Shown here piece by piece: positions 63,396 to 64,000 of a stretch of 64,000 nucleotides of DNA. Positions within the stretch are counted from its first letter, which is position 1. Every line of letters begins with the position of its first letter. The position numbers and the translations under genes were made by a program. The notes beneath the pieces are model-generated. The model saw only the letters and a program-made list of their open reading frames with translations. It did no database searches and was not told the origin of the DNA. Location: positions 434,001-498,000 of the forward strand of contig NZ_VZPP01000001.1 in assembly GCF_008801475.1 (NCBI RefSeq), read 5' to 3'. Origin of the DNA: Pseudomonas moorei. Lineage in GTDB: Bacteria > Pseudomonadota > Gammaproteobacteria > Pseudomonadales > Pseudomonadaceae.

Positions 63396-63941
63396 ATGAC
63401 TAACACAGCACTCATCGTCGTTGATATTCAGAACGACTATTTTTCCGGCGGCAAATGGGAACTCAATGCTACTGACGCGGCTGCTGACAATGCGGCTCGT
63501 GTGATTGGAGCAGCACGTGAGCGGGGTGACTTGGTCATCCATATCCGTCACGAGACTTTAGCCCCTAATGCACCGTTTTTTGTTCCAGGCTCCGACGGCG
63601 CGCAATTGCACGAGAATGTGCGCAATCTTGGGGACGAGTTGGTCATCGTCAAACACTTCATGAACCCGTACCGCGAAACTCAATTGCTCGAAGTGCTTGA
63701 GCACAACGAGATTGAACGGGTCACCGTGGTCGGCAACATGAGCCACATGTGCATCGATGCAGTCACCCGCGCGTCTGACGATTTCGGGTTTGAGACGACC
63801 GTTATTCACGATGCCTGTACGACCCACGATCTGGAATTCAACAACGTCAAGGTTCCTGCGCTTCTGGTGCATGCGGCGTTCATGGCCGCCTTAAAGTTCG
63901 GGTACGCCGAAGTGCTGAGCACTGACGAGTATGTGGCCTAG
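63396..63941 (+). CDS. Isochorismatase-like cysteine hydrolase
   Basis: 181 aa with catalytic triad D10 (LIVVDIQNDYF), K86 (VIVKHF) and C119 (GNMSHMCIDAVTRASDDFG). It hydrolyses a small amide or vinyl ether; substrate unknown, relatives include nicotinamidases. An AAGG ribosome site precedes the ATG by a few bases. Probably co-transcribed with the DJ-1-like gene. Confidence 0.88.
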   Translation: MTNTALIVVDIQNDYFSGGKWELNATDAAADNAARVIGAARERGDLVIHIRHETLAPNAPFFVPGSDGAQLHENVRNLGDELVIVKHFMNPYRETQLLEVLEHNEIERVTVVGNMSHMCIDAVTRASDDFGFETTVIHDACTTHDLEFNNVKVPALLVHAAFMAALKFGYAEVLSTDEYVA

Positions 63942-63974
63942 GGTTTCGATTCTGCTGGCGAAAAGGGTGACCCA

Positions 63975-64000
63975 ATGTTCAGTCTTTCCAATGCTGTCGA
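63975..64000 (+). CDS. Possible start of a further gene (cut by window end)
   Basis: ATG at 63975 after GGGTGA opens a frame (FSLSNAV...) that runs off the window. Too short to identify; included only as a possible partial gene. Confidence 0.25.

Overview
The window looks like a chromosome segment of a Pseudomonas species, most likely in the P. fluorescens group. The evidence is high GC with Pseudomonas-style codon use, REP-type hairpins of the 'gctcgctcccacaggg' / 'tgtaggagct' kind, Anr boxes, an OprD porin and an RclR/AhpD/DUF417/DUF2790 locus. No rRNA, tRNA or CRISPR array was recognised.

Bases 1-8150 hold uptake and catabolism genes for an amino-acid-like, probably sulfur-containing or N-acylated compound: two amino-acid ABC permeases, a DMT exporter, a BetI-type TetR repressor with a clear palindromic operator, an M14 deacylase, a NIPSNAP protein, a second binding protein/permease pair and an NtaA/YtnJ-type flavin monooxygenase. 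No ATP-binding subunit lies in the window. Bases 8180-10700 hold a lipocalin, a chalcone-isomerase-like protein, DUF3833 and DUF2878. Two operators with the same three-part TGTACA layout suggest control by a light/B12-responsive MerR protein (LitR/CarH class).

Bases 10700-16550 hold an antiporter, a MarC protein and an unusual fusion of an LPG-synthase-type membrane domain to a Mg2+ P-type ATPase. Anr boxes lie next to the last two. A third Anr box precedes a DrrAB-like ABC exporter, a Spy-like periplasmic protein and a PEP synthase (36.8-41.6 kb). Bases 16.6-36.6 kb are mainly catabolic: a MetA-type outer membrane protein, an MFS/TetR pair, a VOC-FAD monooxygenase-DUF485-symporter-OprD operon, a three-gene molybdenum hydroxylase with triheme cytochrome c, a DsbA-like protein, an old yellow enzyme, a second FAD monooxygenase, a LysR regulator, an alcohol dehydrogenase and a NepI-like exporter. 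Together they suggest breakdown of an aromatic or N-heteroaromatic compound.

Bases 41.7-53.9 kb are an AT-richer accessory island. It holds a compact minus-strand Tn7/Tn5053-like operon: a TnsB/TniA transposase split by a frameshift at an A9 run, a TnsC/TniB ATPase, a second TnsC-like protein with ruined Walker motifs, a TniQ protein and an unrecognised 159-aa protein. Beyond the operon's 3' end lie candidate transposase-binding repeats with a 23-bp period and three copies of a 65-bp hairpin repeat. Divergent from the transposase is an unrecognised 275-aa gene, then a KfrA_N-domain gene, then a decayed tyrosine integrase / KfrA-like / KAP NTPase module. This operon and its repeats are the best candidate for a poorly described system.

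Bases 53.9-64 kb return to core-like sequence: an RclR-type reactive-chlorine response locus, a decayed gene, glutathione reductase, a CynR-like LysR, a glutathione transferase, two overlapping LysR genes, a DJ-1/PfpI protein and an isochorismatase-like hydrolase.
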